Below are positions 1 to 9,394 of a DNA stretch of 64,000 nucleotides, piece by piece (positions within the stretch are counted from its first letter, which is position 1; each line of letters begins with the position of its first letter). The position numbers and the translations under genes were made by a program. The notes beneath the pieces are model-generated. The model was not told the DNA's origin and did not search any database. It saw nothing but the letters and a program-made list of their open reading frames with translations. Source of the stretch: Dongia_A sp035695765 (GTDB lineage Bacteria; Pseudomonadota; Alphaproteobacteria; Dongiales; Dongiaceae); assembly GCA_035695765.1 (NCBI GenBank), contig DASRRI010000134.1, positions 105,086-169,085 of the forward strand, read 5' to 3'.

Positions 1-216
1 TGGTGAGGCTGATGCGGTGCACTTGCCCCTGTGGGACAGCTCGGTTTCTGCGCATGTTCCCTCCCTTATTGCGTCGCCGGCCGATAAGTCGGCTGGCCGG
101 GACAAGCCTGATGTTGGCCGAGGATGCGACGAAAGGCGAGGGGCGAGTTGCGCCCCTGGACCGCGATTGCATCGATAAGGTTGCATCCGCCGGCATTTCC
201 GATAGAAGGACAATGC

Positions 217-606
217 ATGAACGGTCCCGACGTTGCATCCCATTGGACGATTCGCCGTGCTCTGGCCTGGGCGGCGATCCCGGCTTTCGGATTCGCACTG
301 GCACTGTGGCTGCGCTATGGCGTGATCCAGCCCGAGGACATTGGCATCCTGTGCGGCCAGACCGATGCGCCGACCTGGTGCACGCCACGGCAATGGCTCC
401 TGGTCATGCAGACTTACTTTGTCTGGGGATGGATCGCGCTGGCGAGCGGAGCGATCGCGCTTGTGATCCCGCTGCCGCCACCGGTCCTGCGCACCGTGCT
501 CGCGATCGCGGCCTTGTTCAGCGCGCTGGCGCTGATCCTCTACAACAGCACGCTGGGCGCGGTCGGCCTGGTGTTGACGCTGCTGGCGCTGTTGCGGCGG
601 CGGTGA
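217..606 (+). CDS. Small four-helix membrane protein of unknown function
   Basis: A 129-residue protein that is almost entirely hydrophobic. About four membrane segments can be read (residues ~13-30, ~60-85, ~88-105 and ~107-125), and it ends in an arginine cluster (LLRRR). I chose the ATG at 217 because an AGAAGGA ribosome-binding site lies just upstream and the hydrophobic protein begins there; earlier in-frame starts add only non-membrane-like sequence. I recognise no family. It converges on the HerA-type gene, with 3 nt between the two stop codons. The 216 bases before it show no gene I can support. Confidence 0.6.
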   Translation: MNGPDVASHWTIRRALAWAAIPAFGFALALWLRYGVIQPEDIGILCGQTDAPTWCTPRQWLLVMQTYFVWGWIALASGAIALVIPLPPPVLRTVLAIAALFSALALILYNSTLGAVGLVLTLLALLRRR

Positions 607-609
607 AGG

Positions 610-2205
610 CTACCGCTGCCGCCGCCAGCGGCTGACCACGTCCGTCAGGAATTCGGCCGGGATGTTGTCCTGGTCCCACGCATCGCTGAACTTCGCCGTG
701 TTGCTGTGCGGGCGACAATCGTCCGGCAGCGGGTCGAATATGATGCGCAGCGGAACCGGGACACCTTCGCCGATCGCGATCGCTTCGGCCGCGCGCAGGG
801 CGGGCAGCTCCTCCAGCATGCCGCTGCCAGATTCCGGCATGGCCGCCGCCAGGTATTCGCGGTCCTTGCTGTTGGTGATCCGCATGGCGAAGATGGTGTT
901 GCATTGCGACAGGATGTTGGCCGCCAGCTCCGACGGGCGCTGCGTCACGAGGCCGAGCGACACGCCGTATTTACGGCCTTCAAGCGCGATGCGCGCCACC
1001 GCGCGCTTGGTCGGCTCGAAGCCCAGCTTCTCGTTGGTCGGCGCGTAGCGGTGCGCTTCTTCGCAGACCAGCAGGATCGGAACCCTGCGGTCGCTCCACA
1101 GCGCGAAGTCGAAGGTGATGCGGCACAGCATCGACACCACGACGTTGAGGATTTCCGTCGGGACGCCCGAGGTGTCGAAGATCGTCACCGGTTTGCCGGC
1201 CACCGGCACGCGGAAGATGCGCGACAGCAGGCGCGTCATCTCATCGCGCACCATCAATCCGGGGAACATGAAGGCATAGCGGCGGTCGGCCTGCAGGGCG
1301 TTAAAGCGATCCTTGATGCGCATATAAGGCGCCAGCTCCAGCGGCCGCTCATACTTGCCCATCAGGTCGTCGATGATCCGGGTGACGTCCGACAGGCGAT
1401 AGGGGACAGGCGTATCGACGGTGATTGCAAACTCTTGACCGCCCGCCAGCTTCTTCTTCGCTTCCACGATCACGTAGTTGAGGATCGAGGCATCGATTTC
1501 CGGCGTGCGGCTGGATTCGCCGATGATCAGCTCCTTCATCTCGTCGAAATTCAGCAGCCAGTACGGCAGCTCGAGATTGGCCGGGCTGATCACTTCCGCC
1601 AGCTCGCCGAACGCCGCACCGTATTCGTTGTGCGGATCGAGGATGAGGACGTGGCCGTGAGGATGCTTGGACAGGATGCCGCGCACGATCGCGGCCAGCG
1701 CGCAGGACTTGCCCGAGCCGGTGGTGCCGAGCACCGCGAAATGCTTGCCCAGCAGATCGTCGGTGAAGATGTTGGCGGGGATCGACGGGTCCTGGTGCAC
1801 GCATCCGACGCGCACGCCTTCGCGATCGGTGCGCGTGAAGATCCTGCGCAGATCGTCGCTGCCCGCCGCCGACACGCGGTCGCCGAGGCGCGGAAATTCG
1901 GAAACGCCGCGCCGGAACCTTGCATCCGCATCGGTCTCGAGGATCTCGCCGATCAGGTCCAAGTCCATGATCTGGTTGGGCGGGCCGATGATGGCCTGTT
2001 CGGCAGCCGGCGTGCGCAGCCCGATGATGATCCCGAACACGCGCGCTTCGCCGACATCGACGCGCACCACCTGTCCGATCTGCGGCGGAACCGGACCGGC
2101 GAAACCGGAGCCGTCCTCCGCCATGTCCAGCACGACCCGGGCGCGGGATCCTTCGATTGCTGCCACCGTACCAAAGGTGACGACGTGGGCCGCCGCTCCG
2201 TCCAT
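610..2205 (-). CDS. HerA-type (DUF87) P-loop ATPase/helicase
   Basis: A 531-residue AAA+/FtsK-HerA superfamily ATPase. The N-terminal ~100 residues look like the small HAS-barrel of HerA proteins. A Walker A motif GTTGSGKS follows at ~160-167, a HerA-style DPHNEYG ~25 residues later, and a Walker B region ILLVCEEAHRY at ~375-385. The TQRPSELAANILSQCNT stretch near ~425 is typical of HerA/DUF87 proteins. Archaeal HerA works with NurA nuclease in DNA end resection; bacterial relatives have varied or unknown roles, and no NurA-like gene is in this window. The ATG at 2205 has GGGAG 7 nt upstream. It is cytoplasmic, with no signal peptide. Confidence 0.85.
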   Translation of the reverse strand: MDGAAAHVVTFGTVAAIEGSRARVVLDMAEDGSGFAGPVPPQIGQVVRVDVGEARVFGIIIGLRTPAAEQAIIGPPNQIMDLDLIGEILETDADARFRRGVSEFPRLGDRVSAAGSDDLRRIFTRTDREGVRVGCVHQDPSIPANIFTDDLLGKHFAVLGTTGSGKSCALAAIVRGILSKHPHGHVLILDPHNEYGAAFGELAEVISPANLELPYWLLNFDEMKELIIGESSRTPEIDASILNYVIVEAKKKLAGGQEFAITVDTPVPYRLSDVTRIIDDLMGKYERPLELAPYMRIKDRFNALQADRRYAFMFPGLMVRDEMTRLLSRIFRVPVAGKPVTIFDTSGVPTEILNVVVSMLCRITFDFALWSDRRVPILLVCEEAHRYAPTNEKLGFEPTKRAVARIALEGRKYGVSLGLVTQRPSELAANILSQCNTIFAMRITNSKDREYLAAAMPESGSGMLEELPALRAAEAIAIGEGVPVPLRIIFDPLPDDCRPHSNTAKFSDAWDQDNIPAEFLTDVVSRWRRQR

Positions 2206-2303
2206 GAATCCGCTCCCGCTTGAATGGCGACGCCTGGAACTAGGCGCGAAAGAGTAGCGCCGATATCCTCTGCGTATCCTTAAGGGGCGCGGTTAACGGG
2301 CGG

Positions 2304-4010
2304 TTAATTGTGAATAGAAGTTGAATCGATTGCCGGCTGGGCCGCTGGCACGCGCCGGCGGATGGCAAACCACGGATAGGCGAAGATCAGCAGCATCAGG
2401 CACCAGATCAAGGAGTTGCCGTTGATTTCACCCGTCAAGGCCGGGCGGAATGCGGCCAGGATGGAGATGCGCATCTCCGGCCGCGTAAAGACATTTTCGT
2501 TAAGAGCGATGAAAAGCGCGGAGAGCGTCAGCAGCGAAGCGAACGAAATCTCGATCTCAGCCTGCCGCCGCGGCGCCAATCGCGCTACGCCGATGTGGAG
2601 CAGGGCGAAGGCGGCTGCAGGAACGGCAAAGGCCCAGATCGGGAAATCCCGGTAGCGCTCATCGAAATCGAGGCCGAGCGCCACCACCGCTGCCCCCGCC
2701 ATCGCGATCAATTGCAGGGCGCCGAGAGCCAGAGCGGCATCGGGCCGGCGGCTCCATGGCCGGCGCAGCCAAGCCAGGCTGTCGGCGGCCGGCGCAATGC
2801 CCGCATCGTCGCGCCCGACGATCCGCGGCAGCGCGAGCAGCGCGACGACAGCGGAGACCAGCGCCAGCGATCCTTCCAGCGCCCACTCGTACCAGTGCCA
2901 CGCCGCAAATTGCGCATGGTCGACCTGCAACGCGATGGCCAGCGCCGCGCCGCCTGCGAGCATGGGCGCAGCCAACGCAGGGCCGATGCTGTGCGCGGAT
3001 CGCCGTGCCGGCCACCATAACAGAAGGCCAAGCAACAGCGTGCCGCCGAGCCATGGCCACGGCGATCCCATGCGCGCCACCGGGCCGGTGAGCGGGAACT
3101 TCGATGTGCGGCCTTCGCTGAAGACGCCCCAGTAGCCGCCGACGGTTCCTTCCAGCGCGCGCTTCCACGGCTGATCGAACGCCTCGATGGCGTTGTAGTC
3201 GAGGCCGTGATCGTTGGCGTAGGTGAGGAACTCGCGGATGAAACTCGCCTGCTCCACCAGGCCGGGGACGGCCCGCGCGCGCTGCTTGCCGGCGGAAGGA
3301 TAGCCGGTCTCGCCGATATAGATCGTCTTGCCCGGCATCTCCGCCTCGACCATGCGCAGGATCGCGTCGATATGCGTTACGCCGTCGGATGCGGGCACGG
3401 GGTCATCTTCCCAATAGGGCAGGATATGAATGGTGACGAAATCGACGTCATCGGCCAGCTCCGGGTGGCGCAGCCAGAACTCCCAGACATCGGCATAGGT
3501 GACGGGCAGGCCCGTCTCCGCCTTGACGCGTTTCAGGAACTTCGAGAGCGTCGCCGCCGTCTGTTCCTTGCGCAGCAGCACCTCGTTGCCGACGATGATG
3601 GCCTTGATGGCTGCTGGGTGCGCCTTGGCCAGCGCGATGCCGCGCGCCATCTGGATCTCGTTATCCTTGGCTTCGGTCCCTACCCATAGGCCCAGCAGTA
3701 CCTTGAGCCCCAGCTTCTCCGCGATCGGCACCACCTGGTCCAGCCCCTGATCCACGGCATAAGTGCGCACGCAATCGGTCTCGGTCTTCAGGCGCGCCAG
3801 GTCTTCCTCGATCTGCTGCGGCGGGATGACGAGGCTCCGGTCAAAGGGGGTCTGGTTGCCGCGGAACGGCGTGTAGGAGACACAGGAGAAGCGTCCGCTC
3901 GGCGCATCCACCAGGAGCACCGGCTCTGCGCGCCAGAGCCAGAACGCGGCGATCGCGACAATCGCGAGAGCGCCGCCCGCCAACGCGGCGAAAGCCCGGT
4001 TCGCCGTCAT
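2304..4010 (-). CDS. GH17-domain membrane protein, NdvC-like beta-glucan enzyme
   Basis: A 568-residue protein with an N-terminal membrane anchor (~7-27), a glycoside hydrolase family 17 domain (~40-310), and about seven C-terminal membrane helices. The GH17 acid/base motif is visible as VGNE near residue 140, and the nucleophile motif as GETGYPS near 234. Size and layout match Bradyrhizobium NdvC, the second protein of cyclic beta-(1,3),(1,6)-glucan synthesis; that protein is thought to add or rearrange beta-1,6 links. The gene starts 16 nt after the NdvB-like synthase ends, on the same strand, so the two are probably one operon. The exact linkage made cannot be read from sequence. Confidence 0.8.
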   Translation of the reverse strand: MTANRAFAALAGGALAIVAIAAFWLWRAEPVLLVDAPSGRFSCVSYTPFRGNQTPFDRSLVIPPQQIEEDLARLKTETDCVRTYAVDQGLDQVVPIAEKLGLKVLLGLWVGTEAKDNEIQMARGIALAKAHPAAIKAIIVGNEVLLRKEQTAATLSKFLKRVKAETGLPVTYADVWEFWLRHPELADDVDFVTIHILPYWEDDPVPASDGVTHIDAILRMVEAEMPGKTIYIGETGYPSAGKQRARAVPGLVEQASFIREFLTYANDHGLDYNAIEAFDQPWKRALEGTVGGYWGVFSEGRTSKFPLTGPVARMGSPWPWLGGTLLLGLLLWWPARRSAHSIGPALAAPMLAGGAALAIALQVDHAQFAAWHWYEWALEGSLALVSAVVALLALPRIVGRDDAGIAPAADSLAWLRRPWSRRPDAALALGALQLIAMAGAAVVALGLDFDERYRDFPIWAFAVPAAAFALLHIGVARLAPRRQAEIEISFASLLTLSALFIALNENVFTRPEMRISILAAFRPALTGEINGNSLIWCLMLLIFAYPWFAIRRRVPAAQPAIDSTSIHN

Positions 4011-4026
4011 CGATCTTCGACGACCA

Positions 4027-6693
4027 CTAGCGTCCAGTCGTCAGCTCGCCGGCTGCGGGCGTTCCAGGAGCCGGCAGCACGGCGGCCGGCAGATCCGGCA
4101 GCGGGATGGTGCGCCGCGACTTGAGGATCGGCAGCACGTTGATCATGGACATCAGCAGCGCGGAGAAGAACGGCAACGCCTGCACCCCCAGCAGCACCGC
4201 CCACAGGGTCGAGGTCGGCTCGACCGTGCCGCGCTGCCAGATCACCCCGATCCCGCTCAGGATCAGCATCAGGAAGATCATGGTCTCCTCGCGCGCGGAG
4301 ACCAGGCCGCGGATGATGGCGGGCTGGTTCTCCAACTTCGGGGTGCGATGGAACGGCAGGTTGCTGGTGAACAGGCCGCGCCACACCGCCTTCGACACGG
4401 CGTAGGAGAGCGACAGGCCGGCGAAGGCGGCGCCCAGATTGTCGAGGAAGCTGCACGGCACCTTGCTGGCATAGAGCCACATCGACTTGCCGACCTTGAA
4501 GAAGAACATGCCGAGCGTGACGATGAGGTAGAGCGTCAGCGGCGGCTCGATCTTGTCGGGCAGCCACATCATGCCGACGCTCCACGCGATCGCCATGTAG
4601 ACGAACAGCAGCTGCAGGCCGTCGGCGATCCAGGGCATCCAGCCGGCCAGGAACTGGTAGCGCTGCGCCGGGTTCAGGCGACGGCGCCCGAACGGCAGCA
4701 GGTCGCGCGCGTGGCCCTTGAGGATGGTCATCGCGCCATAGGCCCAGCGATAGCGCTGCTTGCGATAGGCCTCGAAGCTGTCGGGCATCAGGCCCTTGCC
4801 GTAGCTCTTCTCGGTATAGACCGCACGATAGCCGGCCTCGAACAGCCGCAGGCCGAGCTCTGCATCCTCGGTGATGCACCACTCTGCCCAGCCGCCGACC
4901 TCGGCCAGCGCCGACTTGCGGATCAGCGCCATGGTGCCGTGCTGGATGATCGCGTTCTTCTCGTCGCGCGTCTTCATGCCGAGATGGAAGAAGCCGGCGT
5001 ACTCCCAGAAGCACATGCGCTTGAAGAGGTCCTCGTGGCCGTCGCGGTAATCCTGCGGCGCCTGCATCAGAGCGACCTGCGGATCGGCGAAATACGGCAC
5101 CAGCTCCTTCAGCCACTCCGGCCGGACCTTGTAGTCGCTGTCGATGGTGGCGACGAGCTCGACGTCGGGATCGGTCTGAGTCAGCGCATAATTGAGCGCG
5201 CCCGCCTTGAAGCCCGGCCATTTCGGCAGATGGAAGAACTTGAAGTTCGGCCGGTTCAGCGAGGAGATATAGGCCTCGACCGGCTTCCACACCGCATCGT
5301 CCTTGGTGTTGTTGTCGATGATGAGGACTTCGTACTTGGCATAGTCCAGCTTCTCGAGCGCGCGGATGGTCTCGATCATCATCTCCGGCGGCTCGTTGTA
5401 GCACGGCACGTGGATCGAAACCTTGGGCAGCTTCCAGGTGCCCTTGACCGGCGGCGGGATGCGCTGGCGGCTGCTCTGGCCCAGCCACAGGTTGACCGCC
5501 ATCTCCACGCCTTCGATCAGGAAGATGGCGAGCAGCAGCACGGTCGCCGGCGCGATCATGGCGAGCGCCACGATGTCGAACCAGGTGAGATAGCGGCCGC
5601 TGTAGGTGGCGTAGACCCAGACCGCGATCATCACGCCGCTCTGGCCCAGCAGCGCCAGGAAGAAGCGGCCGCGTCCGACCAGGCCCAACTCGGCGCGCAG
5701 CACCCACAGCACGAACGGCAGGCCGAGCGCTGCGATGGCGGCGCCCAGCCAGCGCCAGTTCTGGTAATTGACCAGGATTCCCTGCAGCGCAGGCTTCAGG
5801 TTGCGATGGCCGTCCCATACGCCCCAATAGGCGCCGACGCCGCCCTCGTACTCCGCCTTCCACGGCTGGTCGAAGCCTTCGATGATGAAATACTCGATGT
5901 CGTTCTTCTTGGCCTCGCGCACGAAGTTGCGCAGAAAGATGCCCTGGTCGACGGGCGAGGCGATCGCGCCCATGCGCTGCAAGCCCTGGCTCGGCCAGCC
6001 GACCTCGGTCAGAACGATCCGCTTGTTCACGCCGCGCTTCTTGAGTTCGTTCGCGACCGCCTGATAGTTGCCCATGGTCCACGGCACCGCGTCCCGCACC
6101 GGGATGCCGTTCCAGAACGGCAGGATGTGAACGGCGACGAAATCGACCTCGTCCAGCAGCTCCGGATGCTTGAGCCAGATGTCGAAGGGCTCCGCAGTGC
6201 TGACCGGGATGCCCGGCAGGCGCCGCTTGACCTCGCGGATATAGTCGATGAGCTGGGGAACCTTGACCATGTTCTTGAAGATGGCCTCGTTGCCCACCGT
6301 GACCCGGCTGACGCTGCCGTTGTTGGTGGCGAGGTCGACCAGGTTGTCGATCTCCTGCCGGTTCTTCTTCAGGTCCTCGCCGATCCAGGCCCCTGCCATC
6401 ACGCGCAGGCCCATCTTGTCCGCCATGGTCGGGATGCCGTAGTTGGCACCGAGGGTGGAATAGGTGCGGATCTGGCTGGTGAGGCCCGCCATCAGCGAGA
6501 GGTCCCGGCGGATTTCCGCCAGGGTCGGCTCACGGCCGTTGATGGGGTTCGCGCTGTCCCGATAGGGCGAATAGGTCAGGCCGGACACGTCTTCGGTCCA
6601 GGGGTCCTGCTCGACCGGGCGATTCAGCAACACCCAGGTGCCGGCAAACAACAGGGCCACCACCAGGCCAATCATCCAGTTCGAGAGACGCAT
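4027..6693 (-). CDS. GH17-GT2 fusion beta-glucan synthase, NdvB-like
   Basis: An 888-residue inner-membrane protein. An N-terminal helix (~5-25) leads to a periplasmic-type GH17 domain (~35-300; VGNE at ~134 and TEVGWPS at ~228). Membrane helices follow, then a processive GT2 domain with DSDYK (~516, the DxD site), TEDAELG (~604) and KQRYRW (~646, the QxxRW site), and finally further membrane helices. This GH17-GT2 fusion and its length match NdvB of Bradyrhizobium and related Pseudomonas NdvB proteins, which polymerise beta-1,3-glucose from UDP-glucose for periplasmic cyclic glucans. Here too the synthase is followed by a GH17 partner. Role inferred: osmoadaptation, host interaction or biofilm tolerance. 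Confidence 0.88.
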   Translation of the reverse strand: MRLSNWMIGLVVALLFAGTWVLLNRPVEQDPWTEDVSGLTYSPYRDSANPINGREPTLAEIRRDLSLMAGLTSQIRTYSTLGANYGIPTMADKMGLRVMAGAWIGEDLKKNRQEIDNLVDLATNNGSVSRVTVGNEAIFKNMVKVPQLIDYIREVKRRLPGIPVSTAEPFDIWLKHPELLDEVDFVAVHILPFWNGIPVRDAVPWTMGNYQAVANELKKRGVNKRIVLTEVGWPSQGLQRMGAIASPVDQGIFLRNFVREAKKNDIEYFIIEGFDQPWKAEYEGGVGAYWGVWDGHRNLKPALQGILVNYQNWRWLGAAIAALGLPFVLWVLRAELGLVGRGRFFLALLGQSGVMIAVWVYATYSGRYLTWFDIVALAMIAPATVLLLAIFLIEGVEMAVNLWLGQSSRQRIPPPVKGTWKLPKVSIHVPCYNEPPEMMIETIRALEKLDYAKYEVLIIDNNTKDDAVWKPVEAYISSLNRPNFKFFHLPKWPGFKAGALNYALTQTDPDVELVATIDSDYKVRPEWLKELVPYFADPQVALMQAPQDYRDGHEDLFKRMCFWEYAGFFHLGMKTRDEKNAIIQHGTMALIRKSALAEVGGWAEWCITEDAELGLRLFEAGYRAVYTEKSYGKGLMPDSFEAYRKQRYRWAYGAMTILKGHARDLLPFGRRRLNPAQRYQFLAGWMPWIADGLQLLFVYMAIAWSVGMMWLPDKIEPPLTLYLIVTLGMFFFKVGKSMWLYASKVPCSFLDNLGAAFAGLSLSYAVSKAVWRGLFTSNLPFHRTPKLENQPAIIRGLVSAREETMIFLMLILSGIGVIWQRGTVEPTSTLWAVLLGVQALPFFSALLMSMINVLPILKSRRTIPLPDLPAAVLPAPGTPAAGELTTGR

Positions 6694-6929
6694 AATTTTC
6701 GGTTCCGGAACGCGTGTTGCCAGCTGTCAGGCGTCCGCAGACCAACGCGCGGCGAGCTTCAGCCGTTCCATGGGAACCCGAAAAAGGACGCTGGCGATCC
6801 GCAGATGGCGGGCAATGTCGGGCGAGTCAGGCGGAAGATCAAGGGCCAAACCCGTAGCCCTTGGGACAATAGTGTGTGATCGCCGCGATCTATCCGTAAT
6901 CGCGACTGAAGGTCGCAGTTGCCCGGCTC

Positions 6930-7443
6930 TCAAGCGATCCGGGTGAGGCGCGGATAAGTGAAGATGAGGCCAATGGCCGTCAATATTCCGGCTATGCCGA
7001 TATGTGGCCGGCGCGGCTCAGCTTGAACAAGAGGAAGCCGATGAAGACGCTGAGCGCGCCTGTGCTGGCGCAGATCGCAGCGCTGAAGGACAGGCTTGGC
7101 TGGAAGCCGAATTGCGGGAGTGGCACTGGGGGAGGTCAGCGCCATTGCGATCGAGCTGATGCCGCCGCGAACGAAGAGTACCGCCATCAGGATGGTCAGC
7201 CAGCTCTCGCCTTCCTTGATCTCGGCATCCACCTTCCCGCGCGGTTGATGCTGAGGAGCGCGCGGCCCGGCGTATTCACCACGTAACGCAACAACGTCCG
7301 GACGACGGCAAAAACCGCTAGCATCGCGGGCAGGTATGCACCGTCAGGGCCCCCGCCCCGATCTGGATCAGCTGCCAGATGCCGCCAAAGATCGCGTAAT
7401 CGAGATAGGCCGCCAAGCAACGGCGGAGAAACGAAGCAGGCAT
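6930..7443 (-). pseudogene. RDD-family membrane protein, disrupted by four frameshifts
   Basis: Pieces of one RDD-type protein can be read in order only by changing frame four times. They are: a start MPASFLRRCLAAYLDYAIFG behind a G-rich ribosome-binding site; a piece with AYLPAMLAVFAVVRTLLRYV and the RDD signature NTPGRALLSI; a piece VDAEIKEGESWLTILMAV; a piece FSAAICASTGALSVFIGFLL; and a last piece IGIAGILTAIGLIFTY up to the stop. No single frame spans more than about 100 codons. RDD proteins are small membrane proteins of uncertain role. Four indels in ~500 bases, with intact genes on either side, argue for decay rather than poor sequence, though the latter is not excluded. Confidence 0.7.
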
Positions 7444-7528
7444 CAGACCCCCCGGTTAGTGCTCGGAGGAAAATTTACCTTGTGACAGTAAAGCGACTAT
7501 TAATCGCTGGAGGAGCGGGCTTTCTTCG

Positions 7529-9220
7529 CTAGTCCGGCAGCGCCATCGGTTTCAGGTCGTCGAACCGGTCGCCGGGGCCGGGATTTTCTTTCGATGTCTC
7601 GCCGCCGAGGTGCTTCAGGATGCCCCAGACAGCATTGAGGCCGGTGGTCACCGCGCCCTCGACCCAGCCCGGGGTCCAGGACACATCGTCGCCGGCGATG
7701 AAGATGCCCCGTTCCTGCGGCGGCAGCTGGTCCTGGACGAAGTGGCAGTACATCCGGTGGTTATAGCGGTAGTGGCCGGGCAGGGCGCCCTTGAAGGCGC
7801 CGAGGAAATTGGGGTCGGACTCCCAGGAGACCGTGATCGGATCGCCGATGATGTGGCTGGCGATATCGACGTTGGGATAGACCTGCTTCAGCGCGTTCAG
7901 CATCAGCTTCACCCGCTTTTCCACCGGCAGCGGCAGCAGCTTCAGCGCATCGCCCATCCAGCTATAAGACAGGCAGATGACGCCTGGCTTGTCCGGCCCG
8001 TTGTCGAACAGGTAGGTGCCGCGGGTCAGCCGGTCGCTCAAGGTCATGCTCATGACATCGCGGCCGGTCTTCGGGTCTTTGTCCTTCCAGAACGGCCGGT
8101 CGACCATCACGAAGGTCTTGGCCGATTGCATGTAGCGCGTGCGGTCCAACGCCATCCAGACCTTCTGAGAGAAGAACTGCTCCGCCATCTCGATATGCGT
8201 GGTCAGCAGCCAGGATTGGCAGGTGACCAGCACAGCCGGATATTCGCGCGTCGCTCCCCATCGGTCGGTGATGGCGAAACGGTTTCCGGCAGCAGGTGCG
8301 ATGCGCGTGACGCTCGGCCGCGGCGCGCCGGCATGCAGCGATTCCAGCGAGGTGCCGCGCGGCCAATGCGCGATCTTGTCCGGCTGCATTTTCCACAGGC
8401 GGCGCGGCATCTGCTCCGCGCCGCCTGTCACCAGCCGCTGATCCTCATCGCAGTTGGTGTAGACGACGCGCAGGATCTCCAGCATCGAGTTTGGGAAATC
8501 GGTATCCCACCCGCCGGTGCCGAATCCGACTTGGCCGAAAATCTCCAGGTGCCGGAACGACCGCCGCATGAAAGCGTCCGACGTGGCGATGAAGCCGTAG
8601 AAGGTGCGGTCGTCCCAGATCGGGATCAGGCGGTTCCAGATCTCCTTGATGCGCCGCACGTCGCGCGCGCGGATCGCGGCCTGCATATCGCTGAATTGCG
8701 CGCCATGCTCCAGGGCTTCGCTCCAGGCCGCCGCGACCTCGTGGAAGACCTTCGGCAGGTCTTCGAGCTTCTCCGCATAAAGCGGCTGGCCCGCCAGATC
8801 GACGACCGTGCTGCGCGAGGCTGACGTCAACGGATTGGGAAAGGGCGTGGTCTTCAGCCCGACCTGATCCAGGTAATGGAAGAACGCAGTGGAGCAGGTG
8901 GGAAAGCGCATGCCGCCCAGTTCCGCGACGATGCCTTCCGCGCCCTCGAACGGAACGGAACGCAGGCGCCCGCCGATCCGTGCTGCTTCATAGACGACGG
9001 GCTTAAGTCCGAGTTTCATCAGTTCGAGTGCCGCCACCATGCCCGCTGCGCCGGCACCGACGATCGCGACCTCGGTGCCCAGCTTGTCCGACGGCAGCTT
9101 GCCCACGCCCGCCGGATGCTTGATCCAATCATCGAACGCGAATGGAAAATCCGGCCCGAAATAGGTGACAGGCCGCTTGTCCGTGGGTGCGCTGACGGCG
9201 GGAACATGGGAAGCGGTCAT
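7529..9220 (-). CDS. Flavin monoamine oxidase, tryptophan 2-monooxygenase-like
   Basis: A 563-residue FAD enzyme. The dinucleotide-binding motif VAIVGAGAAG lies near residues 50-60, followed by YEAARIGGR and the MRFPTCSTAFFHYL stretch that aligns with MRFPPSATGLFHYL of Pseudomonas savastanoi IaaM. The C-terminal FAD motif GIFIAGDDVSWTPGWVEGA is present. IaaM oxidises L-tryptophan to indole-3-acetamide; relatives act on other L-amino acids, so the substrate is not settled. The length matches the Pseudomonas enzyme (557) rather than the longer Agrobacterium one. AGAGG lies 8 nt before the ATG. No indoleacetamide hydrolase is adjacent. Cytoplasmic. Confidence 0.78.
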   Translation of the reverse strand: MTASHVPAVSAPTDKRPVTYFGPDFPFAFDDWIKHPAGVGKLPSDKLGTEVAIVGAGAAGMVAALELMKLGLKPVVYEAARIGGRLRSVPFEGAEGIVAELGGMRFPTCSTAFFHYLDQVGLKTTPFPNPLTSASRSTVVDLAGQPLYAEKLEDLPKVFHEVAAAWSEALEHGAQFSDMQAAIRARDVRRIKEIWNRLIPIWDDRTFYGFIATSDAFMRRSFRHLEIFGQVGFGTGGWDTDFPNSMLEILRVVYTNCDEDQRLVTGGAEQMPRRLWKMQPDKIAHWPRGTSLESLHAGAPRPSVTRIAPAAGNRFAITDRWGATREYPAVLVTCQSWLLTTHIEMAEQFFSQKVWMALDRTRYMQSAKTFVMVDRPFWKDKDPKTGRDVMSMTLSDRLTRGTYLFDNGPDKPGVICLSYSWMGDALKLLPLPVEKRVKLMLNALKQVYPNVDIASHIIGDPITVSWESDPNFLGAFKGALPGHYRYNHRMYCHFVQDQLPPQERGIFIAGDDVSWTPGWVEGAVTTGLNAVWGILKHLGGETSKENPGPGDRFDDLKPMALPD

Positions 9221-9394
9221 GGCAATGCCTCTTGCAGACTGAGCGAGAGGCAGCGTGGCTCACGATGATGGTGCGCCGCACCTACTGGACCGGATCGCGG
9301 CGCGTTCAGTCTGCGCTTGGCATATCCGGCAATGCCTCCCCTCTGCGTGGAGACTACTTCGCGTCCCACGCCCGAACAAGGCCGCGCGCGGTCT

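Noticed and set aside
4348..6879. 843-codon open frame on the plus strand
   Set aside because: Antisense to the GH17-GT2 synthase, whose motifs are intact; arginine/histidine/aspartate-rich shadow sequence typical of GC-rich DNA.
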